From: Candidatus Peribacteraceae bacterium
GTDB lineage: Bacteria > Patescibacteriota > Gracilibacteria > Peribacterales > Peribacteraceae
Length of the DNA stretch: 18,173 nt
Reading direction: 5' to 3'
Assembly (NCBI GenBank): GCA_028717505.1
Contig: JAQUNQ010000008.1
Span: 1-18,173, forward strand
Positions 7,091 to 13,432 of the stretch are shown in pieces. Position 1 is the first letter of the stretch. Every line of letters starts with the position of its first letter. The translations under genes were made by a program, and so were the position numbers. The notes beneath the pieces were generated by a model. It was not told the DNA's origin, searched no databases, and saw nothing but the letters and a program-made list of their open reading frames with translations.

Positions 7091-8113
7091 GTGGCCTTGC
7101 AAGATTCCACCATTCACTGGCTCTCCATCCGGGTGCGCATCATCTGCGTGGCCGTTTTTCTGTTCAGCGGCTTCTTCCCTCCCTACGTCCCCAAGTCCGC
7201 GCTCGCCCTGCAGGAGACCTCGACCTTCAACCAGCAGTTCCTCCTCGTGGAGGAGGGGTTCCTCATGAAGTCCTCCTCCCTCACCAAGCAGGGGGCGCGG
7301 CGCGCCTACGCCGAAGGGGTCATCCACACCGTGAAGGAGGGGGAGAGTCTCGAGAAGATCGCGCAGCGCTATACCATTTCCAAGGACACCATCCGCTGGG
7401 CGAACAAGCTCAAGGAGGATCAGCCCATCCAGCCCAAGCAGGAGCTCCTCATCCTCCCGGTGGATGGCGTGCTCCACACTGTGAAGGCGGGCCAGACGCT
7501 CCTCGGCATTGCGGATCTCTATGGGATCTCCGCGGATGTCATCGCGCAGCAGAACAGGGTGGAGGGTGGTTTCCTCCTCGCGGGGCAGGAGCTCATCATC
7601 CCCGGCGGGAAGCCCATCGTGAGCAAGCCGACTGTCATCGCGGCGGCCACCTCCTCGGCGGGGAAGAAGCCGACGACAGCCAAGCCGCAGACGGGTCCCA
7701 CGCCGCACGCGAAGGAAATGACGGCGGAGGTCACCTCCGGCGTCCTCCAGAAGCCCTGCAGCAGCATTTGTTTCGTCACGCAGTACTTCAATCCGAATCA
7801 CTACGCCCTCGACCTGCAGGAGAAGGGCGGTGGGCCGATCTACGCGGCGGAGGCAGGGACAGTCATCCGCGCGGATTACGGGTGGCAGGGTGGCTACGGC
7901 AACGTCATCGAGATCGACCACGGCAACGGCCTCGTGACGCTCTACGGGCACAATAAAGAGCTCTACGTGAAGGCGGGGGATACGGTGGAGCGCGGGCAGC
8001 TCATCTCCTGGATGGGGAATACGGGGCTCGTCTACGGCGCCACGGGCATCCACCTGCACTTCGAGGTGCGCGTGGACGGTGTGAAGAAGAATCCATTGCT
8101 CTATATCCAATGA
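7091..8113 (+). CDS. LysM-repeat M23 family peptidoglycan endopeptidase
   Basis: A secreted wall hydrolase with two peptidoglycan-binding LysM repeats. The 340-residue product has an N-terminal signal segment (about residues 14-40, ending SALA), LysM 1 (about 78-122, starting HTVKEGESLEKIA), LysM 2 (about 128-172, HTVKAGQTLLGIA), a Thr/Ala/Lys-rich linker (173-215) and an M23 domain (about 225-340). The zinc and catalytic set is complete: H237 and D241 (HYALD), H287 (LYGH) and H321/H323 (HLHFEV). This is the domain order of NlpD-like proteins, but with active-site residues. The start codon is GTG, 18 nt after the carboxypeptidase stop, without a Shine-Dalgarno sequence, which suggests coupling to the upstream gene. 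Confidence 0.93.
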   Translation: MALQDSTIHWLSIRVRIICVAVFLFSGFFPPYVPKSALALQETSTFNQQFLLVEEGFLMKSSSLTKQGARRAYAEGVIHTVKEGESLEKIAQRYTISKDTIRWANKLKEDQPIQPKQELLILPVDGVLHTVKAGQTLLGIADLYGISADVIAQQNRVEGGFLLAGQELIIPGGKPIVSKPTVIAAATSSAGKKPTTAKPQTGPTPHAKEMTAEVTSGVLQKPCSSICFVTQYFNPNHYALDLQEKGGGPIYAAEAGTVIRADYGWQGGYGNVIEIDHGNGLVTLYGHNKELYVKAGDTVERGQLISWMGNTGLVYGATGIHLHFEVRVDGVKKNPLLYIQ

Positions 8114-8115
8114 AG

Positions 8116-8148
8116 CGTGAGAGACAAACCTGCGGTTTTTCTCTCACG
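8116..8148 (+). terminator. hairpin terminator after the LysM-M23 gene
   Basis: CGTGAGAGA (8116-8124) pairs perfectly with TCTCTCACG (8140-8148). Inside this, AAACC (8126-8130) pairs with GGTTT (8134-8138), separated by a single C/T mismatch, giving 14 bp around a TGC loop. The 3' side is only moderately T-rich (CTCTTTTCCCTT), but the position 3 nt after the stop and the stem strength support a terminator. Confidence 0.65.
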
Positions 8149-8170
8149 AGCTCTCTTTTCCCTTAAAGGT

Positions 8171-8217
8171 GCGGCTCCAGCGCGGGAGCCCGCGAGACCC
8201 GCGCTTCGCCGCATTTT
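8171..8217 (+). terminator. second GC-rich hairpin before tRNA-Asp
   Basis: GCGGC (8171-8175) pairs with GCCGC (8208-8212), and GCGCGGG (8180-8186) with CCCGCGC (8198-8204), with a small internal bulge. A run ATTTTT follows at 8213. An alternative stem, GGCTCC/GGAGCC (8173-8178 and 8185-8190), competes. It is probably a second, back-up terminator isolating the tRNA gene. Confidence 0.45.
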
Positions 8218-8228
8218 TCATTGTTTCG

Positions 8229-8257
8229 TTGTCTTTCGTATCTTCCTCGGCTACCGT
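8229..8257 (+). promoter_or_regulatory. promoter of tRNA-Asp
   Basis: TTGTCT (8229-8234) and TACCGT (8252-8257) are exactly 17 nt apart. Transcription would start near 8264, about 10 nt before the mature tRNA. Confidence 0.4.
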
Positions 8258-8273
8258 TTCTCCGCCTCCACAC

Positions 8274-8350
8274 GGGGTTGTAGCTCAGCTGGTTAGAGCG
8301 TCCGCCTGTCACGCGGAAGGTCGCGGGTTCGAATCCCGTCAGCCCCGCCA
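8274..8350 (+). tRNA. tRNA-Asp (GTC anticodon)
   Basis: A complete cloverleaf of 77 nt. The 7-bp acceptor stem GGGGTTG pairs with CAGCCCC with one G-T pair. The D arm contains GCTC...GAGC with GGTTAGA, the anticodon arm CCGCC-TGTCACG-CGG reads GTC, and the T arm has loop TTCGAAT. The discriminator base is G, as in bacterial tRNA-Asp, and the 3' CCA is encoded. No terminator is visible before the next gene, so the primary transcript may run into the HAD gene. Confidence 0.97.
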
Positions 8351-8368
8351 CCCAAGAAGTATCTCCGC

Positions 8369-8374
8369 TACACT
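8369..8374 (+). promoter_or_regulatory. -10 box upstream of the HAD hydrolase gene
   Basis: TACACT ends 6 nt before the GTG at 8381. The usual -35 position falls in the 3' end of the tRNA and shows no match, so expression may also come from tRNA read-through. Confidence 0.35.
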
Positions 8375-8380
8375 TGATTG

Positions 8381-9019
8381 GTGATCAAAGCAGTATTCTT
8401 CGACTTCGATGGAGTTTTGACAACGGGCCCCAATGCCGGAATCACGATGAGCGAGAATTTCTGCAGGGCCGTCCCCGGTATTCCCGCCGATCAGGTGTTG
8501 GCGGCTTACCGACATATATCAAAGGACGTGAACTTGGGATTGCTCGCGGATCACTCGGCTTGGGAGCAGGTCTGTTCTTCTTTTGGCGTTCAGCTCGGAC
8601 GGGAGCCGATCAATCGCATCCTGCGGACCATTCCGAAGAATGAGGAAATGTTCCAACTCGCTCACTCGCTCAGAGGACGCTTTGTCCTTGGGATCATCAC
8701 CGACAACGGTGCCGAACGCATGGCATTGATTCGGGAAGATCTGAAGCTTGATGCACTCTTTGACCCCATTATCGTGTCGGCCGAGGTCCATGCGTCCAAG
8801 CGCGACGGATCAACGGCGATCTTTGACGCGGCGCTCGCTCGTGCGCACTGCAAGCCAGGCGAAGCGGTCTTCATCGATAACGGCCGGAAAAATCTGGTGA
8901 CCCCGGAAACAATGGGGATGAAGACGTACTTGTTCGATGAATCATCGAACGATATTCCCGCGCTCCTCGCGTGGTTGCGAGAAATTGGAGTGTTGGGTAC
9001 TCCCTCTTTTGGTAATTGA
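8381..9019 (+). CDS. HAD-superfamily hydrolase
   Basis: A predicted cytoplasmic phosphatase or related phospho-transfer enzyme of the haloacid dehalogenase fold, 212 residues. Motif I is FFDFDGVL with nucleophile D8 and acid D10. Motif II is IITDN (T107), the motif III lysine is probably K140 (HASKRDGS), and motif IV is VFIDNGRKN (D166, N171). Motif IV usually carries two acidic residues (DD or DxxxD); here the second is Asn. The helical cap between residues 15 and 90 fits subfamily I (PGP/sEH-like). The start is GTG at 8381, or TTG at 8378 one codon earlier; neither has a Shine-Dalgarno sequence. Third codon positions look less GC-rich than in ftsQ or yidC. The substrate is unknown. Confidence 0.85.
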   Translation: MIKAVFFDFDGVLTTGPNAGITMSENFCRAVPGIPADQVLAAYRHISKDVNLGLLADHSAWEQVCSSFGVQLGREPINRILRTIPKNEEMFQLAHSLRGRFVLGIITDNGAERMALIREDLKLDALFDPIIVSAEVHASKRDGSTAIFDAALARAHCKPGEAVFIDNGRKNLVTPETMGMKTYLFDESSNDIPALLAWLREIGVLGTPSFGN

Positions 9020-9049
9020 CAAAAATTACAAATAGTTACATATTATGTA
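9016..9049 (+). promoter_or_regulatory. promoter with palindrome upstream of the ClpP-like gene
   Basis: A consensus -35 TTGACA (9016-9021) is followed by TACATA (9037-9042) or TATTAT (9041-9046) as the -10, with spacers of 15 or 19 nt. A perfect dyad TACAT-ATT-ATGTA (9037-9049) covers the -10 region and is a likely operator. The AT-rich stretch contrasts with the GC-rich surroundings. Confidence 0.55.
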
Positions 9050-9050
9050 C

Positions 9051-9611
9051 ATGGAGCATCCCGTCTACCTGAAGTTCCTCGGTCTCATTAATCATGAGAA
9101 TGCTGGCAAGATCGTCGCTACGATCGAGGCAAAATTACGAGAAGGGCGAAGGGATTTTTACCTTGCAATGAAGAGTCCCGGCGGAGAGGCGTTTGCCGGG
9201 CAGTGGCTCTACGGCCGTCTCCGGGAACTTCCGATTACTCTGACGACGCATAACCGGAAACACGTCGGGTCCGCGGCGATGGATCTCTATTTGGCAGGGG
9301 AGCGGCGCCTGGCGGAGCCGGGAGCCACCTTCCTCATTCATCAGGCGCAATTCAGTCCAGAGGAGCGGGCGCGGTGTGCGGCGGAAGCGAATGCATTTCC
9401 TGCTCTACTAAGCATCCACAATGCATTTACCACTCAGCTGCTCCTCGATCGGACACAGATGACGCGGGGGCAGATTGAGGCAGTGATTGCTAACGAAAAT
9501 GAAACAACTGCTGAAGAGGCAGTGGAGATGGGGATCGCGCATGAAACGGTGGAGATACGCTTCCCCACCGATGCAGAGCTCATTGAGCTCATGTTTCCGT
9601 GGGGCGAATGA
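9051..9611 (+). CDS. ClpP-like serine protease (ClpP/crotonase fold)
   Basis: A 186-residue protein of the ClpP fold. The oxyanion-loop motif SPGGEAFAG (42-50) matches the ClpP 'SPGG' turn. The nucleophile region is HVGSAAMDLYLAG, with S74 aligning to the ClpP catalytic serine, and H97 in FLIHQAQ aligns to the catalytic histidine. The third residue, Asp in ClpP, falls in ENETTAEEAVEMG, where Glu151 or Asn replaces it. True ClpP subunits are about 195 residues with longer N-terminal loops that contact ClpX/ClpA; these are not evident here. It may be an ATPase-independent protease or a degenerate ClpP paralogue. ATG at 9051 is preferred over ATG at 9045, which overlaps the -10. It follows the HAD gene and has its own strong promoter. 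Confidence 0.8.
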   Translation: MEHPVYLKFLGLINHENAGKIVATIEAKLREGRRDFYLAMKSPGGEAFAGQWLYGRLRELPITLTTHNRKHVGSAAMDLYLAGERRLAEPGATFLIHQAQFSPEERARCAAEANAFPALLSIHNAFTTQLLLDRTQMTRGQIEAVIANENETTAEEAVEMGIAHETVEIRFPTDAELIELMFPWGE

Positions 9612-9750
9612 ATGGCTCCGAGTTCACGTGCCTGTGATGGAGTGAGTCCTGGAGCGGGGGATTCACTTTTCGGGTACTTTCTTCTCCTTCTCTCTTTGAG
9701 GCCTCTCCGGGCTTGAGTAGACTTGGCATCCACCTTCCCTCCTCATTCTT

Positions 9751-10086
9751 ATGGAACAAGGCGGTGACAAGTTGAATTGGAAAGTGATCGGCACAGGCGC
9801 AGCGCAGCTGCACAGCATGCCGCGGAGATCGAATGGCGAACAAGTTTTCCTGCCGGAGCAGGTCATTCAGGAAGTGGGGAGGCAAATGGTCCGGTTGCGG
9901 GGGGCAGCAGGAATCACGAACGCCGATGCCCTGAGAGAAGCTGCTCATGGCCTCGCCGGAGTCGCAGGGGAGACCTATGTTACCGAATTGGATGGAGGTG
10001 GCTCGTCGGATGGTGCGGCCAAGAAGGCCATTGAGGCAGTGCAAGAAGCCGTGCGGGCACGGACAGGCGCTCAGCAGGTCGCGTAG
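9751..10086 (+). CDS. hypothetical protein, 111 residues
   Basis: I do not recognise this protein. It opens with MEQGGDKLNWKVIGTGA, has a predicted amphipathic helix around residues 35-50 (EQVIQEVGRQMVRLRG), a second around 57-70, a Gly/Ser-rich break near 80-87 and a helical, basic C-terminus. There is no signal peptide or membrane segment. The start ATG has no Shine-Dalgarno sequence; TTGGCA (9723-9728) upstream is a possible -35 but no good -10 follows. The region 9612-9750 between it and the ClpP-like gene shows no other feature. Reality of the gene rests on length and ordinary amino-acid composition. A minus-strand frame (9589-10044) overlaps it and looks worse. Confidence 0.5.
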   Translation: MEQGGDKLNWKVIGTGAAQLHSMPRRSNGEQVFLPEQVIQEVGRQMVRLRGAAGITNADALREAAHGLAGVAGETYVTELDGGGSSDGAAKKAIEAVQEAVRARTGAQQVA

Positions 10087-10117
10087 TTATAGACTTGGCT
10101 TCCTCTCATGCCACTCC

Positions 10118-10145
10118 GTCGTCCTTCGGCTACGCTCAGGACGAC
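10118..10145. repeat. palindromic element between convergent genes
   Basis: GTCGTCCT (10118-10125) and AGGACGAC (10138-10145) form an 8-bp stem around TCGGCTACGCTC. The motif 'CCTTCGGCTACGCTCAGG' resembles a short palindromic sequence I recall seeing dispersed in many bacterial assemblies. It lies between the 111-residue gene and the 3' end of gatA, so it could stop transcription from either side, though no T run follows at once. Confidence 0.5.
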
Positions 10146-10157
10146 CTCTCCACAATT

Positions 10158-11630
10158 TTATTGTTCAGGGGAAGTAAGTGCCGGTTTTCTTGTGTGCCAC
10201 TCGGTCGCCTGCTCATAGGCGTATCCCGCGCGGAGGATGGTCTCCTCGCCCCATTGCGGCCCTAAGATCTGCATGCCGATGGGGAGCCCTTCCTTTGAGG
10301 CGCCACAGGGGATCGAAAGCCCCGGAAGGCCTGCGAGATTGATTGGCGCGGTAAAGATATCCTCCAGATACATCTGCACGGGGTCATCGGTATGCGCTCC
10401 GATTTTGAAAGCCGGAGTCGGGGCCACCGGTGCCAGGATGCAGTCCACTTTTTGGAAGGCCTTCTCAAAGTCCTGCCGGATGAGGGTGCGCACCTTCTGC
10501 GCCTGACGGTAGTAAGCGTCGTAGTAGCCGGCTGAGAGGGCGTACGTGCCGATCATGATGCGGCGCTTCACTTCCGGCCCAAACCCGCCGCTGCGTGAAC
10601 GGATGTAGTACTCGATCAGATTGTCCTGCTTGTCCGATGTATGGCCGTAACGGATTCCGTCGTAGCGGGCCATGTTGGAGCTCACTTCCGACGGGCAAAT
10701 GACGTAGTAGGCCGCAATGGCATAGGACGAGTGTGGCAGGCTGATATCTACCACCTTCGCTCCGAGTTTCTCCATTTCCTTGGCAGCACTGCGCACGGCT
10801 GCCTCCACTTCCGGACTCATTCCTTTGATGAAGTATTCCTTAGGCAGTCCGATCGTCATGCCCTTCACGCCTTTTCGGAGCGTCGAGAGATAGTCGGGCA
10901 CGGGGACATCACCCGTCGTCGCGTCGAGCGGGTCTTTCCCCGCGATCGCCTGAAGGATGATCGCTGCGTCCTCCACAGTCTTCGCAAGGGTGCCGATGGA
11001 ATCCAGTGAGCTTGCCATGCTCATCACGCCATAGCGGCTCGTGCGGCCGTACGTCACCTTCAATCCCACGCATCCGCAGAAGCTCGCGGGCTGGCGGATG
11101 GAGCCGCCGGTGTCCGTTCCGAGGGCGAAGAGGCATTCATCCGCCGCGACAGCCGTGGCGGATCCGCCGGACGATCCTCCTGCCACGCGCGTCTGATCCC
11201 ACGGGTTCTTCGTGACGCCGAAGCAGCTCGTCTCCGTGCTCGCGCCCATGGTGAATTCGTCCGTGTTCGCCTTCCCCATGCTGATGGCGCCCGCCGCCTT
11301 CAGGCGCTTCGTCGTCGTCGAGTCGAATGGTGGGATGTAGTCCTTCTTCCGCAGCATGTTCGAGCAGGCGGTGGTGGGGATGCCCGTTTCGCAGAAGACA
11401 TCTTTGGCGAGGTAGGGGATGCCGGCGAGGGGATGTTCAAAGACGCCTTTGGCATCGGCTTTTTTGGCTTCCTCCAGGGCTCGCTCGAAATTGCGATGCA
11501 CCACAGCATTCAGGTTTTTGTCCACCTTCTCGATGCGGTCGATGCAGGCTTTTGTGAGTTCTGCAGAAGAGATCTCTTTCTTCTTCAGTTTCTCATGGGC
11601 CTGGGCAATGGTGAGTGACGGGAGGGACAA
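10158..11630 (-). CDS. gatA: Asp-tRNA(Asn)/Glu-tRNA(Gln) amidotransferase subunit A
   Basis: The glutaminase subunit of GatCAB, which releases ammonia from glutamine for conversion of mischarged Glu-tRNA(Gln) or Asp-tRNA(Asn). The 490-residue length is normal. The amidase-signature catalytic triad is visible: K76 (LAKDVF), the cis-serine in GGSSGGSA (153-154) and S177 in TDTGGSIRQPASF. The start is a TTG at 11630, giving MSLPSLTIAQAHEKL, which matches the family's usual opening; no ATG or GTG is nearby. It lies 18 nt after gatC, separated by three 7-bp tandem repeats, and lacks a Shine-Dalgarno sequence, so translation probably depends on gatC. GatB is not in the window. Confidence 0.97.
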   Translation of the reverse strand: MSLPSLTIAQAHEKLKKKEISSAELTKACIDRIEKVDKNLNAVVHRNFERALEEAKKADAKGVFEHPLAGIPYLAKDVFCETGIPTTACSNMLRKKDYIPPFDSTTTKRLKAAGAISMGKANTDEFTMGASTETSCFGVTKNPWDQTRVAGGSSGGSATAVAADECLFALGTDTGGSIRQPASFCGCVGLKVTYGRTSRYGVMSMASSLDSIGTLAKTVEDAAIILQAIAGKDPLDATTGDVPVPDYLSTLRKGVKGMTIGLPKEYFIKGMSPEVEAAVRSAAKEMEKLGAKVVDISLPHSSYAIAAYYVICPSEVSSNMARYDGIRYGHTSDKQDNLIEYYIRSRSGGFGPEVKRRIMIGTYALSAGYYDAYYRQAQKVRTLIRQDFEKAFQKVDCILAPVAPTPAFKIGAHTDDPVQMYLEDIFTAPINLAGLPGLSIPCGASKEGLPIGMQILGPQWGEETILRAGYAYEQATEWHTRKPALTSPEQ

Positions 11631-11651
11631 GGAATGAGGAATGAGGAATTA
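11631..11651. repeat. three tandem 7-bp repeats at the gatC-gatA junction
   Basis: GGAATGA, GGAATGA and GGAATTA follow one another on the plus strand (11631-11637, 11638-11644, 11645-11651). They span the gatC stop codon and end exactly at the TTG start of gatA. Loss or gain of a unit would change only the spacing between the two genes. Confidence 0.75.
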
Positions 11652-11942
11652 ACCGTGGGCGGAGGCGGTTTCGATCTGCTGCTCGACGATGGGGAGCGGG
11701 CTCGTCGCGAGGAGGGCATCCGTCGTGATGCCTTTATCTTCGATCACATCGCTGCGGAAGACGTTGGCCTGTCCCGTCACCTGCGCCGTGGGTTCCACGC
11801 CCTCCGTCTTCACCTCCTTGAGTTTCTCCACGTAGTCGAGAATGGCCGAGAGCTCACGGGCGTACTTCTCCACCTCCGCATCGGAAATCTCCAGCCGTGC
11901 GAGCTTGGCGATGTGCCGGACCTGTGCGGGGGAGAGAGCCAT
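11649..11942 (-). CDS. gatC: Asp-tRNA(Asn)/Glu-tRNA(Gln) amidotransferase subunit C
   Basis: The small GatCAB subunit that wraps around GatA and stabilises the complex. The 97-residue product has the family pattern: the N-terminal helix LSPAQVRHIAKLARLEISDAE (3-23), the ELSAILDYVEKLKEV helix (30-44), the VEPTAQVTG segment (49-57) and FRSDV (62-66), where the usual form is LREDV. The ATG at 11942 follows a TACACT box by 9 nt. It is the first gene of a gatC-gatA operon. Confidence 0.95.
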   Translation of the reverse strand: MALSPAQVRHIAKLARLEISDAEVEKYARELSAILDYVEKLKEVKTEGVEPTAQVTGQANVFRSDVIEDKGITTDALLATSPLPIVEQQIETASAHG

Positions 11943-11951
11943 GACGGGGAG

Positions 11952-11980
11952 AGTGTAAGGGCATTCCCCGAGCCATCCAA
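11952..11980 (-). promoter_or_regulatory. promoter of gatC-gatA
   Basis: On the minus strand, TTGGAT (complement of 11975-11980) and TACACT (complement of 11952-11957) are exactly 17 nt apart, in the spacer between the ATP-grasp gene and gatC. The ATG is 9 nt from the -10, which leaves at most 2-3 nt of leader. Confidence 0.6.
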
Positions 11981-11993
11981 GCGGATGATCGGT

Positions 11994-12902
11994 CTACACC
12001 GAGACGAGGAGGTCCGCGAGTCCCCGGAGGTAGCGCGCGGAGCCGGCATCGCGCTCCAGCGGGTCCAGCCCCGGCTTGGCATTGAGCTCGATGAGCTTCC
12101 ACCTTCCGCCTTGATCACGTCCCATGTCCACGCAGTACACGCGGTTGGGGAAATGATGGAGGGAGGCATCCACTTCCCTGAAGAGTGCGAGTGCTTCCGA
12201 TGGGATCTTTTCCAGCGGCACATCATGCTGTACGCCGCCGCACGCTTCGTTCACCACGAGACTGCCGGGCATCGGCGTCGTGATATTCGCGGCAATGACG
12301 GCACCGCGGATCGTAATGATGCGGAAATCGTGCATGCCTTCGCAGATGCCCGCGATACCTCCGCTGGTATCGAGGAATTCCTGGAGGAGGTAGGGGAAGA
12401 AAGGCAGCGAACGCGCGACTGCTTCTTTCGTTCCGATGATTACACCCTTTCCCTCCTCCTGATCGAGGGGCTTCGCGACGATCTGGTCGGTTGTGAGGGC
12501 ATCGAGGGCGGCCGGCACTTCCTCAGCGGAATGAACGACGATCGTCTTCGGGAAGAGGGCGGGGAACATCGCATAGGTCACCGATTTGTCAGTACAGAGA
12601 TGATCAAGCGCGGGTTCCTCGACAACCAGCGCATCCGCATCCGCCTTCAGGTTGCCGCGGTTAAAGAGGACGTTGGCCGTGAGAGGTCGTATCTGCTGGA
12701 ATGTCTTCCCCTCACAGATCCACCCTTCGGAGAACGTGTTGCCTCCGCCATAGGTCTCCTGCCCCCGGACGATGGCGAGCGTTCCGCCGCGCTCCGCGAG
12801 GAGATCAGCGAGCTGCTTGTAGGCTCTGCGGTAGGAGTCTTTGTTGAACGGATAGGAGTCGAAGCCCGGCTCATCGAAGTACGCGGCAATGATCTTGGGC
12901 AT
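11994..12902 (-). CDS. ATP-grasp family ligase of unknown substrate
   Basis: A 302-residue protein with an ATP-grasp fold, a class that joins a carboxylate (as acyl phosphate) to an amine or thiol. Visible elements are DKSVTYAMFP (105-114), the ATP-binding lysine in IVAKPLDQEEGKGVIIG (K144) followed by a flexible Gly loop, LLQEFL (E175), HDFRIITIRG (R194), and the metal-binding acids D259 (YCVDMG) and E272/N274 (IELNAKPG). The N-terminal part (1-60) includes AYFDEPGFDSYPF, which I do not recognise. It resembles RimK/glutathione-synthetase-like ligases but is not assignable. The ATG at 12902 follows a TACGGT box by 7 nt. It lies 51 nt upstream of gatC with the gatC promoter between them. Confidence 0.82.
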   Translation of the reverse strand: MPKIIAAYFDEPGFDSYPFNKDSYRRAYKQLADLLAERGGTLAIVRGQETYGGGNTFSEGWICEGKTFQQIRPLTANVLFNRGNLKADADALVVEEPALDHLCTDKSVTYAMFPALFPKTIVVHSAEEVPAALDALTTDQIVAKPLDQEEGKGVIIGTKEAVARSLPFFPYLLQEFLDTSGGIAGICEGMHDFRIITIRGAVIAANITTPMPGSLVVNEACGGVQHDVPLEKIPSEALALFREVDASLHHFPNRVYCVDMGRDQGGRWKLIELNAKPGLDPLERDAGSARYLRGLADLLVSV

Positions 12903-12909
12903 CGCTTCT

Positions 12910-12937
12910 ACCGTACGCGGGCAGCGCCTCCTTTCAA
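12910..12937 (-). promoter_or_regulatory. promoter of the ATP-grasp gene
   Basis: On the minus strand, TTGAAA (complement of 12932-12937) and TACGGT (complement of 12910-12915) are 16 nt apart. The -10 ends 7 nt before the ATG. Confidence 0.4.
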
Positions 12938-13000
12938 GGAAATCGCGCAGGAGTCCAATCTCCTGATTTTAGCGCATTGCTTGACCGTTTCTCCGGAAGA

Positions 13001-13007
13001 AAGGAGG
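13001..13007 (+). promoter_or_regulatory. Shine-Dalgarno sequence deciding the rnpA start
   Basis: AAGGAGG lies 8 nt before GTG at 13016 but only 2 nt before the in-frame ATG at 13010. Spacing favours the GTG. This is one of only two strong Shine-Dalgarno sequences I see in the window. Confidence 0.6.
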
Positions 13008-13015
13008 CTATGCGC

Positions 13016-13432
13016 GTGAAGCTTCTCCGCCTCCACGGGCGCAAAGTGAACTCCCGGGTCCTCCTGCAGGGGGAGTTCTGGCGCGGGAAGACGATGTACA
13101 TCCGGTGGCTCCCGGGTGCCCCTCCCCCCCTCTGGCGCACGTTGAAGGAGCGGGCCCCGCAGGGGCTCTACGTCGGCACGTTCGCCTCGACGAAGCTCAG
13201 CAAGCGCGCCGTCGATCGCAACAGGATGCGGCGGAGATGCAGGGAGGCGCTCCGCACGGTCGTGCGCGCAGAACAGAAATTGCCCACGGCACAGTTGTTG
13301 CTCTCCCCCCGATCCTCTAGTCTGACGTGCGACTTCACGGACATCGTGAGCGATGTCCGGTCTTTCCTTTCCTTTCTCCGCTCATGCCAGGGCAATCTTC
13401 CAAGCGCAGCAGTCTCATCGAGTTTGCGTTGA
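13016..13432 (+). CDS. rnpA: ribonuclease P protein component
   Basis: The protein subunit of RNase P, which binds the catalytic RNA and helps it cut 5' leaders from pre-tRNAs. The conserved RNR helix is clear: LSKRAVDRNRMRRRCREALR (about residues 60-79 from the GTG start). An N-terminal beta region, LLQGEFWRGKTMYIRWLP, replaces the usual 'RRGRRFRGRFLTLYV' stretch. The product is 138 residues, a little longer than usual because of a long C-terminus that overlaps the yidC start by 49 nt. rpmH, usually just upstream, is absent from the 113 nt before the gene. The GTG start is set by the ribosome-binding site at 13001-13007; ATG at 13010 would add two residues. Confidence 0.88.
   Translation: MKLLRLHGRKVNSRVLLQGEFWRGKTMYIRWLPGAPPPLWRTLKERAPQGLYVGTFASTKLSKRAVDRNRMRRRCREALRTVVRAEQKLPTAQLLLSPRSSSLTCDFTDIVSDVRSFLSFLRSCQGNLPSAAVSSSLR

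Noticed and set aside
6155..8110. 651-residue minus-strand open frame opposite the carboxypeptidase and LysM-M23 genes
   Set aside because: It is exactly antisense to two genes with full catalytic motifs. Its His/Arg/Glu/Leu-rich composition is what GC-rich codons give when read backward, and no domain is recognisable.
8163..8384. Short open frames on both strands across tRNA-Asp
   Set aside because: They are translations of the tRNA itself. The minus-strand product with 'GFEPATFRVTG' is a familiar false protein produced by antisense reading of tRNA genes.
9589..10044. 151-residue minus-strand open frame overlapping the 111-residue gene
   Set aside because: It overlaps the ClpP-like 3' end and the opposite-strand gene, with Cys/His/Pro-scattered composition and no start signal. 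It is less plausible than the plus-strand frame.
11634..13019. 461-residue plus-strand open frame opposite gatC and the ATP-grasp gene
   Set aside because: It is antisense to recognised proteins and has backward-codon composition.
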